A stretch of 64,000 nt of DNA from Armillaria gallica. Lineage: Eukaryota; Basidiomycota; Agaricomycetes; Agaricales; Physalacriaceae. The notes beneath the pieces are model-generated. The model had not been told where the DNA came from, did no database searches, and saw nothing but the letters and a program-made list of their open reading frames with translations. A program made the translations under genes and the position numbers. This document shows positions 52,884 through 64,000 of this stretch, piece after piece. Every line of letters starts with the position of its first letter. Positions within the stretch are counted from its first letter, which is position 1. The stretch lies in contig JBANDB010000002.1 in the NCBI GenBank assembly GCA_037576215.1, positions 5,704,001-5,768,000 of the forward strand. Direction: 5' to 3'.

Positions 52884-54056
52884 CTTACCCGCATTGAGTC
52901 CGTTGTGATTGAAGGCCGAGGAGCATGTCAAGGGGAGACATTTCCTCCCAGGATACCTTGCCCATATCTCCTCCCTCCTACGGTCGTTGATTTGCACCTG
53001 AAGAAGATATCTCTCAAAGGATACAGCTTGGAGGGTATGTTGCTTCCAGACGGTCAACTATGGAGACTTCACATTGAGTGCATTCAGGAAGGAGCTCTTG
53101 TCAGTCATTTTTTTTTTCTTCTTCTGTTGTGTTTGTTTTCATGCTCATTCAATTCATTGTCACCAGTATATTCCCGATCCTATGACCGCTACGTTGCGTG
53201 CTGGTGTATAGGAGTCTCTCGGGCTCAACAGTTTCTGTGGACCCTTCCTTTTGGCCCCTCCAGTGCCAACTCTTTGATATATTAAGCTTGACTTATGTAC
53301 TGACGCTTATGGTGTGCTTGAGGAGAACCATGTTTTGCATGCAGACCTTATCGGCGGATTTGCATTGTTGCATCAATTGCTTTCCACTCCTATGGCTTGT
53401 GCAGATACCGACCTGTTCCTGGACAACGGGGAGCATTACCCTTTTCAGACCAACGTGGGTGCCCTAGAGGAGCTAGATCTTTGTGTGGGCACTCAGTATT
53501 ATGGGGATGTTTCATATATATGGCCCCAGGTCGCAAGTACGCTCACCACGTTGACTATTCAGATTCATGAGTTGCTGCATTCTTGTCACTGTTCAGAATC
53601 TTTGCTAACGCCGTTGTAGCCGAGCACCACACTGGCGGTTTCGTGCCTTATATCAGCTTGGTCAGTCTAGACATGTTGTCTACTCTCAATGTTTATGCCA
53701 ATTACTGTGGTATCAGTAATACTCTGAAGACTATTTCTACTTGGAGTTCCCCATGCAAGTTAGCCACATCCGTGGTCCTCCTATTGGAACTCGAAGTATC
53801 TCATTGGACATGCGTCAGCCTGGAGGATTGGGTTCCCACATTCCACATAAAGGAGCATCTCATTGGATCTGCCGCTAATGGAAGTACCACCTTTGGTGGT
53901 CGGTTTACTTTTTCTCTCAGAGACCCTGTATACCTCATCCATGACCCTGACTATGACCATGCACTGTCTGTCGTCGCATCCCTTTCTGGAGATACCAAGT
54001 TAGTATTGGCCGGGGCAGAATGTCGCAGATACCATGGCGATACATTGATATTGTAG
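52884..54056 (+). pseudogene. F-box gene, 3' half, split by retrotransposon
   Basis: Continues the 42793-43443 gene after the second CTTAC. The exon RIESVVIEGRGACQGETF... runs in frame to a GTCAGT donor near 53100. Later exons include GVLEENHVLHADLIGGFALL and TNVGALEELDLCVGT, and the last ends GDTLIL at 54056. Repeated leucine-rich segments fit a degenerate LRR substrate domain behind the F-box. Without the retrotransposon the gene would be one plus-strand transcription unit. Confidence 0.65.
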
Positions 54057-54978
54057 ATCGGGGATGTTCTCTCTTCAGTTTTAGGTTTTGTTCAAAAAGA
54101 TATATAAATATTCCCCTTTGGATCTGACGTTGTGCTGCTAAATTTTCATAAATACACGATAGAGTTGACATTTCTTCGCTTCTTTACTTCTAATTTTTCA
54201 TTATGGCTCCCTTCGTGCCGGTGTTGAAGTCAACGACATGCCACGTGGGTCCATTGTGACTGCTCTCAATCGCCTCCTCATCTTGATCAGCCCCTTTGTT
54301 TATCTTTCCTATGGTTCTTCATTTGCCTTGCTGTGGTAATGCCACTGCTGCCTTCTTGCGCGTACCCCCTGCGTTGTTATCGGGCACCCATATAATACTT
54401 CGTCGCTCTCCTTTTGTCGCCTGTATTTGCAACGATCTTTGGATGTCCCATGGTGTCTGTGAGTATCACTGTCTGCTTGTTGCTATCGTTTTGTCTTTCC
54501 TTCGAGCATCGTTATGCCTTTTTTTGAACCGTATTACTTGAATGTACCCCTTATGTGCTGAAGTCCATTCAACAGCTCTCCATGCTCCATCTTCTGATGT
54601 GTTTTTTAAAATTTTTGGCTGTGGACTCTGTTGCCTTTTCCGTGGTTGCTTTCGCTGTTAAACCTCCTCTTTACATTATAATCTTATTTTCTTCCTTTAA
54701 TTTGTACTCCATTTGTAGCTGACATTTCCTTGGGTCTATGTTCAATGTGGCTGCTTCGACTATTCTGTATCATTTAAAGTGGCATGCCCTGACTGTGTCA
54801 TCCCTCTGTCCTCTACCCCATCTCTTCCTCTTACACCGTCCCTGTTTGTCAGGTTTTAACCTCTCTCTTCATCCTTCTTTTTACTATTGCTTATAGCGTC
54901 TTTGTTATTGCCTCCGACATTTATTTCCGTCTTTCCATTCATCCCTCCCTTCGCAGCTGCTATCTTCCTTCGATTGTC
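54057..54978. other. Spacer, no gene resolved
   Basis: T/C-rich. The ORF 54296-54541 has no recognisable content. It probably holds the promoter of the next F-box gene. Confidence 0.4.
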
Positions 54979-56911
54979 ATGGATATAACAGAAGATGAGT
55001 ACATCCTTGCCTCCCCCCAACCTGTACGTTGAACTCCTTTTCCCTACATTGCGGTCTTAACGATCATTTTGTACAGTTCAATGTGTCCGTTTATCAAGAC
55101 ATTCTCGACTTGGTTGCATATGCGGAGTACGGCCTACATCTGTCCGATGTAGTCGCTGCCTACGACGATGGTATGTCTAAAAAGTATCAATTACCTGTCT
55201 GCATCTGATGTTCTGCTAGGATCTCACCCTTATTTCCGTTACCAGTTGTCCTTGCTTTCTCTATTGTCTACCGATGAGGGTGGGTGGCTCTACTCTTCCA
55301 TGCTGGACTTCATCCGTCTGTTCGAGCTGCGTCACCCTTGGGCCGTTACCACTTCTTCAACTATCCCTCGCACATGATCATTCCATGTCGACGTCATTAG
55401 TCCTTGTCAGCCCAGTGACATCCCTCTGGAACTTCTGGAACTTGTCTTTGCGGTGACATCTCATGACACTTTGCTTGTCATGTGTTGTGTGAGCCAGGAC
55501 TGGTGTTTTGCATCGAGTCGGTACACCCATTCGAAAATTGTGTTCCAGATGCGAGCACATTGGCAAGCCAAGTTCGATACTCCCAATAAGCGCTGGGAGG
55601 CCGAGGCATATGCATTCATGTCCGAGCTGCTATTATTGCATGGTGCGCGTCGAAGCCGGTTTGCGTTATGGGTGCGTGGTGTCACCTACCACAATTGGCC
55701 ATGCTTCATGGCCCCTTCATTCTATCTTGTCCTCTCCCACATCCAGTCTGTCACAGTCAGCTGTACCCATTCCTCTGTACGCCATTTTCCTGTGATCTGG
55801 TATCCATACATCCCACCATGTGCTGTCATGTTGGTGAACCTGGAATGCTGTTCACTTCGAGGTCACTGCGTTGAGACCATGCTGTCCCTGTGCAAACATA
55901 TTCATTCCTTGACTCTGCGTTCCATTCATTATGGTCATATTGTAAATAATCTCTGTTCTTTCTGAACAACCTTCTGACTGACCTAATGTGTCTGCTTATT
56001 TTCATTTTATCCTATTTTATTTCGTTCTGTCGTGTTAGACACCTCCTCGTTCCCTCACAGATGCCAGACTTAAGTTCTGGAGGTCAGAGCGAGGTATCAC
56101 CAACATCTTACAGGGTTTGATCCTGTCTGTCACTCCTCCCAGTCTGCGTAGACTTGTTATCGATTTTCCGGATGAGGTTGGCCCCATCCTATCATCTATA
56201 GTCAACGAATGCGGTACACCTCCGCTACTGCTGCAGCTATTCCCTCTGTCGAGTGAAGGCTTGAGCATAAAGGTGTTTCTTCTCCTGTCAGAGGTCTACC
56301 CGTATCGTCTTCACATGAACAACTTGGAAGAGCTCGACACTCGCTTCAGTCCTAATGTTGCGTACATGTTTCCTTCGATCGTTCAGTGGGCTGGCTCTAA
56401 TCTGACAACACTGAGACTATCCTTTCATAAGTATTGCTCCTGCCTTTTGCCATAGACGTCTTGTGCTGATGTGATGGTATTCTCAGCTGTTGCAAAACAT
56501 CCCAATGACACGCACGCATTCTCTCTCAGCAGGTTACCTAACCTGACCCGTCTCCGAGTAGAGGTCAACGTTGTTGATCTCCATTCCATACTCCTCACAT
56601 GCTCTTCTTGGTCGTCCGAGCACAGATCCGACCCATGCTCAACATTTGACCTCGTTGTTTACTATCGCACCAATCGATTGCCTTACCTGCGTGCCGCTTT
56701 CTCCTTGACATCTATTTTGCAGGTTCTTGCAGCTACCGATGCTAATTCAGGTCACAATTTCTGTGGTGTTTTCCAGATCACATTATCCCTGGCAGGCCAC
56801 TTTCTTGCTGAAGATTTGTCGGCAGTGGTTGTGGTTGATGTGCTCGAAAAGTTGAAGACCTGCCCTTTGGCTCTTGTAAAGGTGGACAATCTTCATATTG
56901 TTTATATATAA
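54979..56911 (+). CDS. Second F-box/LRR-like gene with in-frame TGA
   Basis: Exons 54979-55023 (MDITEDEYILASPQP), 55077-55170 and 55220 onward join in frame through 52 and 49 bp introns. The frame meets TGA at 55375-55377 and then stays open through an F-box (PSDIPLELLELVFAVTSHDTLLVMCCVSQDW) to about 55942. Later exons run through 56040-56280 (SLRRLVIDFPDEVGPIL) to a stop at 56911. The layout matches the split gene at 42793, so the two are neighbours by duplication. The TGA makes it a recent pseudogene, unless an unseen intron removes it or translation starts after it. Confidence 0.6.
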
Positions 56912-57090
56912 ACACTGTATATACCAAAATCGGTTTTATGCCCCTTACGTCAGGGGTGTATTCTTTGTTTTATTTTTTAAAAATTTAATTACCTTTTCCC
57001 CTTATATAAAATTTAGATATCTATCTCATTTTATTGAAAATAAATATTGCTTTGTTTGCCTGCCAAATATTGGGGCGCTGCTGAAATTAT

Positions 57091-58004
57091 CATGCCTTCG
57101 TCAGCCTTCCCATCTTCCTCTCTCCCTATTACGGTGTATCTGAATATTGCTGACTCTGCATACTCCTCCCATGCGTCTATCCGCTACATGGGTTGTCGTG
57201 TTTCTGGTCTCGCTCTTTTATGCTCTCTTAGGTTACTGGGAATCGACTGTAAGTTTGTTCTCGGCTACTCCAGATTTATGCTCATGGTCCTTAGTTATCG
57301 ATATTTGTTTGATTGCTTGTACCACACACTCGATGTGTTGTCGCCTTCTTCCCTATTCCAGTGTTCATTGGTATGTTCATAATTTGCATATCTTATGATA
57401 TATGTACTGACTGACGGGATTGTGTAGCATCTGGATCAGTGGCCCTAATACTCCCCTTGGCCTGTCACATCGCTCTTAGCTGTGTGCTTTTGCTCTGTTA
57501 TTCGCGTATAGGTTAGTTCTCACATACATCTGCATTGTACCTAAACTTCTTCCTTCCTTCTTTACAGTCATCGCATTGCTCATCAAGCGCACTGGCACAG
57601 CTGATGCTATTGCCCACCCATGAGGGTTCTATGTTCTTGATCGCCCACATCAGGTTTTTTGGCATGTGTTGTCTGCTTCTTGCTGCCGGGTCAGGTGGAT
57701 ATTGTGTTGCTTCTATCCACATCTCTTGATATGTTTTCCAAATCTACTTCATCAGTTGGGTATTCCCACTGTCTCCTGCGTATCCGTCGATCTATTGCGA
57801 ATGTCATACACTCTTGCAATCGAATTCGTTGAGTATGTGTGGTCTCGTGTTCTCCTAGTTCAGAATATTGATCGGAGCAACCCCATACTGTCTCGTACGT
57901 GTTATAACGTTGGTGGGGGCCGTGGTGCCCATCTCTTTGTGTCGCTGATGGGCCTAAGACTTCCATGGCAACGGCAACACCAACTCGGAATGAGCTTGGT
58001 TAAT
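57091..58004 (+). pseudogene. Possible remains of a multi-pass membrane protein gene
   Basis: Short hydrophobic exons such as MGCRVSGLALLCSLRLLGI (about 57190), SLVIDICLIACTTHSM (about 57290) and a C-terminal stretch near 57740-57870. Splice-like GT and AG sites are present, but I cannot build a continuous frame. T/C-rich composition alone can give hydrophobic ORFs, so this is weak. Confidence 0.25.
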
Positions 58005-59597
58005 TAATGTAGTGGCACGGCAATCAAGGCAATCATGTGTGCGAGTGGTTCGGGGCACCTCCGTGCAGTAGAACAATTCCTCTATATGCAAGGATACACT
58101 GCGACTTTAAGTCTGCGAAGTAGTACTGCTTGGTAGTCGAGTACTAAATGCTATGGCTTCAAGCTGGTAGGGTTCTCTCGAAATGAGAGGGAACGAAAAC
58201 AGGTATGACGTGAATACCACGAATCTATATGAGAAAACATGCTGCGAGACTAGAAAATGTCGCTCAACAATAATTGGACCAGGGTGAACGATGGAGAATA
58301 GACTAAATGGTCGGCAATAGTCTATGGGTGAGTGAGGCGATGAAAAACGGTGTGAGAACTGCGAGTGGTGAAATAAACGTGGAATGAGGTGCTGAGGGTG
58401 TGCTGGCAAGAGAAAACGTGGAACTACGAAAACTGGTGGCGATACTGGTCCTATACGATGCGATGGTGCTGAGTTGATGTTGAAACTTGTCTGGTACTGA
58501 AATGATCCTATCCTATGTCAAACTAACCTTCAAGTCCACTCGAGGGACTGATACTATATGAAAACTGGCTGAAACTGATCCTAAGTCTGCTCTGAGACTA
58601 CCCAAGTGGGCGACGATAACGATGGCAAAAGTGAAACTGTAAAAACTCCAATGGTGTGAAAGTGAAACGATGACGGCCTATAAAAGATAATGGGGACAAG
58701 GTATGGCATGGCGATCACATAATGGCACAGTATGAGCGTGCACCAATAGTGTTAAGAGTGAAGAGCGCGTAGCAAAGGACCCTTCACAGTTAAAAACTGT
58801 GGAATAACTCTGGTGAGCTCAAGAGTCGACATGCGATCAAGAATATGCTGGTGCAAACGGTATATTGCCATAGAACGGTGAATAGACGTGGTTTACTGGT
58901 GATAGACTAGAGCATGACGATAATTGACGTAGTCTGGGGCCAACTGGAGATGAACTGCTCTCTAACTACGTTTTCTAGCTAGTTTTTATACTACAAGTAC
59001 AAATTTATAAATAGAGTAAATATGCGAGACTTAGTAAGGCTGTAAGGCCTTGGCTTTGTAAAAAGTCATAGGAAACATATAGTCCTTGGTCTTCTAAAGT
59101 AACAGCAACCCGTCGACGTTGCCGCATATGGATGCGAACCATATGGGGTCATTGAGCGATGCACGGATCGTTAGGTGCTGTTTAGCTGCGGATTAGTTGA
59201 GCAATAGTCGTTGTGCTGAGGAGTACACGTGGGGTAACGTTTTCTTGAAGCCTTGGCGAAGTAACAGCCTTAGTAAACACGGTCTGTAGTTGCCATAGCT
59301 GCTATTGTCGTAGCTGGGAGGGTACTCGCATCAATCACGTCATTTTCATTAAGTGATCAATGAGCGTGTCAACTAGGTGCTTCTGAGTGATGCGTCAATT
59401 CCGTATTGGGATGATTGTCGATTGAAGGTGCCTTGCCATGATGAAGTACAGCAATTATGATGCGTGGCAAGATGGGATGGATAACAAAGCACGTAAGGAG
59501 TGGTTGCCATAGGATGAAAGTGGTATCAGTGTGTGTGCAATCATTGATTTGCTGAAAGTCCGTTGAAGGGACAGTAGCGTTAATTAGCAGGCAAAAT
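58005..59597. other. No gene supported
   Basis: About 1.6 kb before the second retroelement. It shows frequent TGAAAC/CTGGT-like words but no repeat with clear borders, no conserved ORF and no RNA gene that I recognise. The ORF 58107-58409 on the minus strand is low complexity. Confidence 0.4.
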
Positions 59598-59947
59598 GTT
59601 ATGATTTTTCACATTTTTCCTTATCCGGCACCTCGGCACTGCACGGCACCTCGGCACCACAGCATCTCAGCTGGAAACCCCAACCCTCATCCCCAGAACT
59701 TCTTGCGAAGCCGCAGACGATACTATATTTAGATTCCATATAACATATATAAGTAGCACAGCTCTCAGCTTTGTACCCTAGCTTCGAGCTAAGTTAATCC
59801 TACCCGGACCTTACTCCCCCTGCTTGCCGAGAGTCTAAGACGTTATCCACGCTCCACTGTGACAATCAACGGTATCGTAGGTGACTGCCCGAACGCGAGA
59901 CAGCCTACGATCGCCTTGTATTGTTATTCCTGAGCCTGGCCATAACA
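59598..59947 (+). repeat. 5' LTR of the second element
   Basis: 350 bp, TGTTATGATT...GCCATAACA. Contains TATATAAG at 59746 and CTAGCTTCGAGCTAA at 59778-59792. It is bounded on the right by the PBS. The left border is inferred from similarity to the first element's LTR start. Confidence 0.7.
59746..59753 (+). promoter_or_regulatory. LTR TATA motif
   Basis: TATATAAG, followed by TAGC as in the first element, 32 bp before the presumed transcript start segment CTAGCTTCGAG. Confidence 0.6.
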
Positions 59948-59962
59948 ATTAGCTCGAAGCTT
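59948..59962 (+). other. Primer-binding site of the second element
   Basis: ATTAGCTCGAAGCTT directly after the LTR. The 13 nt TTAGCTCGAAGCT is the exact complement of AGCTTCGAGCTAA inside the LTR (59780-59792). Confidence 0.7.
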
Positions 59963-60140
59963 TCTACTACAACCTCTCCCCGTACACCGAGGAGGTTTTT
60001 CATGCCCGCCAGATTCCCTCAGCGACAAAAGAACCCCGACCAGAAAAACCAGGAGGGAGGATGCCCCAAACCGACCAAAAGGATCAGGAAAAGAAGAAGG
60101 GGTGGCAGATGATGAAGTGAGGACCCTCGCCCCGCAAAGT

Positions 60141-60317
60141 ATGACGACAAGCATTCCTACGACTACTGCGGATACGACGACTACGCCGACAACCTCGATT
60201 GACACCCTGCGACTCGTCATTCTAAACCTTGTCGCCCTCCTCCTCCTCAAATTCCTCCTCTACCAACTCTCCCAGCTCCTTCAGGACATCGAACGACCCC
60301 AACAGCGAGATCGATGA
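60141..60317 (+). CDS. Small membrane ORF
   Basis: 58 residues. A Thr-rich start is followed by one strong membrane span (LRLVILNLVALLLLKFLLY). Its stop overlaps the next start as ATGA (60314-60317), a layout that allows termination-reinitiation. It has no counterpart that I can see in the first element. A 38-residue basic ORF at 60001-60117 precedes it. Confidence 0.45.
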   Translation: MTTSIPTTTADTTTTPTTSIDTLRLVILNLVALLLLKFLLYQLSQLLQDIERPQQRDR

Positions 60318-61168
60318 CCCCCGACCTGACCAAAAAACAAACTATCGAAATAGGAACCACACTTGTCGCTGCCACCCTCCTTTGCCTGCTCACCGCAGCC
60401 CTAGTACTCGCATTCAGCGAACAGATCCGGGCATCCCTCCGTCGAAGAGGAGTGCTCGTGGTACCAGCACCCCCACCAATTCCCCGACACTATGTCGAAC
60501 TTCCCCGGCTCAACCCCACAACCGTCCGGCCGGGACTCCGTGCCACCCAGGCTAGGGAGAGGAACAACCGGACCACCACAGTCTACTTCGAATCCAACAT
60601 GGAATTCTTCGAGAATAGGGAGGCTGCCACGGCCCCCCCAGCAGAACTACCCAGTACCCCTGAACCCGCCCACGCGACTCACGACACGGCAGGGGACTTA
60701 CGGATTGAGGACCTCTCCGATCCTCCCCCATACTCCTGAAACACCCGACAACCTATTCGGGCCCTTCCCCAGTGAGCTCACACTGGACCCCCGTGCAATG
60801 TCCCGATCTCCGTTGCGGAGCCCAGAGGAAACACCCGTTGGCCCATCGAGGTCGACAGTGATGACTCCGACGGTAGCATCCCCCTCGTCATCATCGATGA
60901 GCATGGAGTACTTCACCCCGCCAGCAATCCATGTTCCGATTCCCCAGAACCCACGATCGCGGGGCCTCCCCGACCCAGAAGCGATGACAACCCCCTTAAC
61001 CCTCACGGCCCCGACTACGACTGGCCTTCTCTTTCGCCCATCGACTTTGAGATCCTCGGACCAGCCAGGGCTGAGGCATGGGAGATCAGGTGGCAGGATC
61101 TCGAACGAAGGGGAGGCTGGCATACCCCCCTTCGCGAGGAGATGGATGTCTACCTCGCCATTAATTGA
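60314..61168 (+). pseudogene. Membrane ORF overlapping Gag, decayed copy
   Basis: Starts MTPDLTKKQTIEIG, with one membrane span (TTLVAATLLCLLTAALVLAF) at once followed by basic residues (RASLRRRG), then a Pro-rich tail. The frame stops at TGA 60737 and TGA 60773, but afterwards remains coding-like (DWPSLSPIDFEILGP, AEAWEIRWQDLERR) to TGA 61166. It overlaps the Gag frame by about 680 nt, as in the first element (51380-52333). Confidence 0.6.
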
Positions 61169-62784
61169 GGGGATCCGCTTCCTCGACTGGGACGAGCCCA
61201 GACTGTCGCCACCCGTATCTTTGCCAACAGGAATAGGACCGAGTACCTGCCCGTTGCCGGGTCCTGGGTACAGGAGATTAGGCCCCGAACAGCCGGCGAA
61301 CAGGCTGAACTGGAGCGAGTCCTTCTTCCCCTGGCAAGACTCCAGGGCGACCGCCCCGACCTCGACAGCCCACGAACCCCCGGCGACCCCCGTCGATCCA
61401 CCCGACTTGATTCGGGTCGGTCCTCTGCCAGACTCACCACCTGGGAAACCAGTCCAGGACTGGAGATGACGAGGCGAGTATCATGGCAGGGGGACCAGTC
61501 ATCTTCTAGCAGGGGGCGACAATGATAATGGCGGAATGGACTTGGGAGAAAGAGATGGAGCGCAACCAGGAGGGGGAGAAACGGCAGAAGAATGGATCGA
61601 ACGCATGGAACAGATGTACGCGCTTTTGCGCGATGAGAATACATGACTACAAGAGGACCTGACGAATGCCAGGCAGGCACCTCCAGTCGGACGAGGGAGA
61701 GCCCCTCTCCCTGGCCCGAATCGGGATCAGTTTTCTGTCCCCCGACCCCCGATTATAGCCCCATCGCCCAAGGACCTGTCGGTACTTGGGACGCCGACAA
61801 CTTACCTCCCATCACGGGAATCAAACCCGTGTTACGAAAACTTCCTGCACCGTTCAAAGGCGCACACGACGATATCGAACGATTCCTAGGGGACTGCGTA
61901 CAGTACTTCGAAACCTTCCGATATCACTACCAGGGAATGCCGTCCCTTATGGTAGGATTCGCTACCTCGCTTCTCGAAGAAGAAGCCGAAGCATGGTGGG
62001 TCCACATCCGGGACGACTATTGGTACGTCCCGCCTGAACCACCCCTACCATCCACGCCTGAAGAAACCGCTGACTACGAGGCGGGACCCCGATATCGCTA
62101 TCCCTCTTGGGAGGACTTCATTAGCGATTTCCGCGAAGAGTTCCGTGACCCCGCCATCGAACTGGTCCATGAAAAGAAAATGGGCAAAATCAAGATGGGC
62201 AGTGATCCCGCCCATGTCTTCTTCCGACGAATGGAGCGGGAGGCCAAGCTAGCCAACCGCCTAGTGGACCAAAGCGAAAGGGGGGTTTTGGTCAATGCGG
62301 TCCAAAAAGGGATTCCCCCATCTTACGGGGCCATCATCGCCAGTATCGGGTTCGGAATTCCTTGCACCTATGTCGAATGGAAATGCTGAATAACCCTAAT
62401 GTACGAAGAGAAGCAAAAGCAGCGGGTCTTCGAGCAGACCCAAGGGGTGGAGCGCTACCCGGATAAGAAGGCCAAGGAGGCAAACAAGCCAACGACTCCC
62501 AAGAAAGATGCGCCGACAGCCCCAACCAAGCCCCTGACAGACAGCAAAGCTCGCGACGGAGCAGGACGATGGGTTCCCGTCACCACCACCACTTTCGGGG
62601 GCAGGGACAGCCCATGGATATCGACGCTAAGAAAGCCAAACAGCGTCATGAAGGGAGATGTTTTAGATGCGACAAGCGGGGACACCTTAGCAAGGATTGT
62701 CCCCTCAAGGGTGAGAAACGGGAGGTGCGCGCTGTAGAAGCGGCACCGGAGCCACTCGCAACAACGACGGAGGTAAAAGAGTAG
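60492..62784 (+). pseudogene. Gag, decayed copy
   Basis: The Ser/Pro-rich N-terminus starts at ATG 60492. TGA stops lie at 61467 and 61644. The frame shifts before the capsid part (LRKLPAPFKGAHDDIERFLG ... EEEAEAWW, 61643-62389), and another TGA lies at 62387. A one-base shift in a G run near 62595 precedes the zinc knuckle (CFRCDKRGHLSKDC), and the frame ends at 62784. Total span, about 2.29 kb, matches Gag of the first element (2.22 kb). Confidence 0.75.
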
Positions 62785-64000
62785 GTCGTCCAGGTTCTGA
62801 TTCACCCACGACGACCCAGACTCCCCCTGGTGCACGTTCCCTTTCTGCTGGACGGTCTTTTACTACCAATTTACATGCAGACAATTTACTTACTGAGCAT
62901 TCGGATATACCCCGGTCCCCATGTGCGGGGCTGGTTACTTACGCGACTTCAAATTTCTTACAAAATACATGGCCAATGCGCCAACATACCGACTTCCCTA
63001 CGCACCCGGTTTCAGAATCAGCTAACCGATACGAACTCTTACAGTCTTTAGATGAACGGGGCGCCGACCCCAGGACTGCGCAACCGGCTAAACGTTCGCC
63101 AAGTAGCTCACCACGAGTGAACGGATCGGACAACAAGTCGCTCACCATGGTGGCACCCATCATAACGGCGGGCATTCGCTAGCTTCCCAGACCTCGGGAA
63201 GAGGCCCGACCGGATGGGGCAGGGCGAGGGGAATCCCCACGACCCGATGAGGCAACCCGAAACCTGACCGGAGTAAACCCCTGGGACGGAAACCAGGGGA
63301 GAGCTGGCAACGTCATGCCGCCTCCTCCCAAGGGTGTAGGCTGTGCAGGGCACCTGCCTGGAAATTTTACAGATAAAGAGGGGCTGCTGGGCAGTGAGTG
63401 CTCGGGCGAGCCAGAGGTAGCGGGTAACACCGATTCAAGAGTTAAAGTCGGGACCGGTGCTCAAGGACCATGCACCACCTCTGGGGTACATAACTCCCAC
63501 CTCTTCGACACAGGATCAAGATGCGACTCTCGGGGAAGGGACCCGCGAGAATACCGTGCAGCTGATGAACAGGGGAACTCCGCTAGCGCCCAGGCGGTAA
63601 AGAGGGGGCCTAACATAGTGACACTGGTAGAAATACCCGACGAGGAGGATGACACCTCGTATTGGCAATGGAAAGCGAGAGGGAGCCCAGTTGGTCTTCC
63701 TACTCCTTCCTTGCCCGCTCCATCCGTTAACCCTAACACCCCTCGGAGGACAGGACCCGTAGGGTGGCTGAAACCCTTCGGCGTCGACTGGACCCTCCAG
63801 TGGGTACGACAAACCCAGACCGACGACGGAGCTCGGTCAAGGCTAGGACTTTGGGTACCGGGGCCTCGCTTGGGGGAACTCACCCTGGAATTGTTGAAAC
63901 AACTATGAACGGAAGATTGGGAGGATGCCGTGGAACAGCTACGCGAGCTACAAGAACCAATTCGATACATCCGGGGAGGGACCAGCGACCTCATGTTACC
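62785..64000 (+). pseudogene. Pol N-terminal region, partial and decayed
   Basis: Contains a TMVAPIITAGIR stretch (about 63148-63180) that matches the Pol start of the first element (TIVTPIITAKHQ). Then come QAVKRGPNIVTLVEIPDEED and VGWLKPFGVDWTLQ, matching the region before the protease. TGA at 63906 interrupts the frame, which continues as EDWEDAVEQLRELQEPIRYI to the window edge. Protease, RT and integrase would lie beyond 64000. Confidence 0.7.

Larger units (their letters stand above)
59598..64000 (+). mobile_element. Second Ty3/gypsy-type element, decayed, runs off the window
   Basis: Starts with an LTR (59598-59947), then PBS, small membrane ORF, larger membrane ORF, Gag and the N-terminal part of Pol at the right edge. 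Related to the 43444-52883 element by LTR start (TGTTATGATTT versus TGTTACGATTT), TATATAAGTAGC, PBS, ORF order and Pol N-terminus (WLKPFG(V/A)(D/E)WTL). Several TGA stops and frameshifts show that it is inactive. The 3' LTR lies outside the window, so the ends and target duplication cannot be confirmed; the five bases before the LTR are CAAAA. Confidence 0.8.

Noticed and set aside
58107..58409. A 100-residue minus-strand ORF as a gene
   Set aside because: Low-complexity Ser/Phe/Pro-rich product without domain, promoter or splice support.
1..64000. tRNA or rRNA genes
   Set aside because: I looked for T-arm (GGTTCGA...) and cloverleaf patterns by eye and found only matches inside coding regions. 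A tRNAscan run would be decisive.

Overview
The window looks like nuclear DNA of a mushroom-forming basidiomycete (Agaricomycetes). This rests on many 45-60 bp GT-AG introns, a tandem pair of class I hydrophobins, a laccase relic, an expanded F-box family, and Ty3/gypsy chromodomain retrotransposons. There is no close reference, so the organism call is an inference from gene content and intron style.

1-12 kb is ordinary gene space. It holds a secreted intradiol dioxygenase (minus), a secreted Sde182/DUF1593 nucleoside-hydrolase-like protein (plus) and a nine-exon SWIM plus RING protein (minus). The SWIM-RING gene is divergent from an eight-exon gene encoding a 177-residue protein with three copies of the histone H3 N-terminal tail motif QTARKSTGG. 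An unrecognised small ORF and an F-box protein follow. The H3-tail gene (8008-8917) is the most unusual item here: each tail copy is split by an intron in the same Thr codon, and all seven introns are phase 2.

12-22 kb holds a decayed laccase (minus), a nested TA-flanked MITE, a GDSL-like secreted protein that lacks the expected catalytic Ser, and two near-identical hydrophobin genes, each with its own TATA box.

22-35 kb is a three-unit tandem segmental duplication. Each unit carries an unidentified decayed gene on the plus strand facing an intact single-exon F-box protein on the minus strand. DNA transposons with clear terminal inverted repeats and target duplications landed between or inside the units (26124-27331 and 34798-35052).

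35-58 kb is rich in intron-dense genes of unknown function and F-box genes. One F-box gene (42793-54056) is split by a 9.4 kb chromodomain retrotransposon (43444-52883, minus) flanked by the 5 bp duplication CTTAC. Its two 507 bp LTRs differ at one base that I can see. The element encodes Gag, Pol (protease, RT, RNase H, integrase, chromodomain) and a third ORF with an N-terminal membrane segment that overlaps Gag in another frame.

59.6-64 kb is the 5' part of a second, related but decayed element (plus). It shares the TATA motif, the LTR/PBS layout and the overlapping membrane ORF. In both elements the primer-binding site just inside the LTR is complementary to the presumed 5' end of the transcript, with one compensatory base-pair change between them, which points to self-priming.
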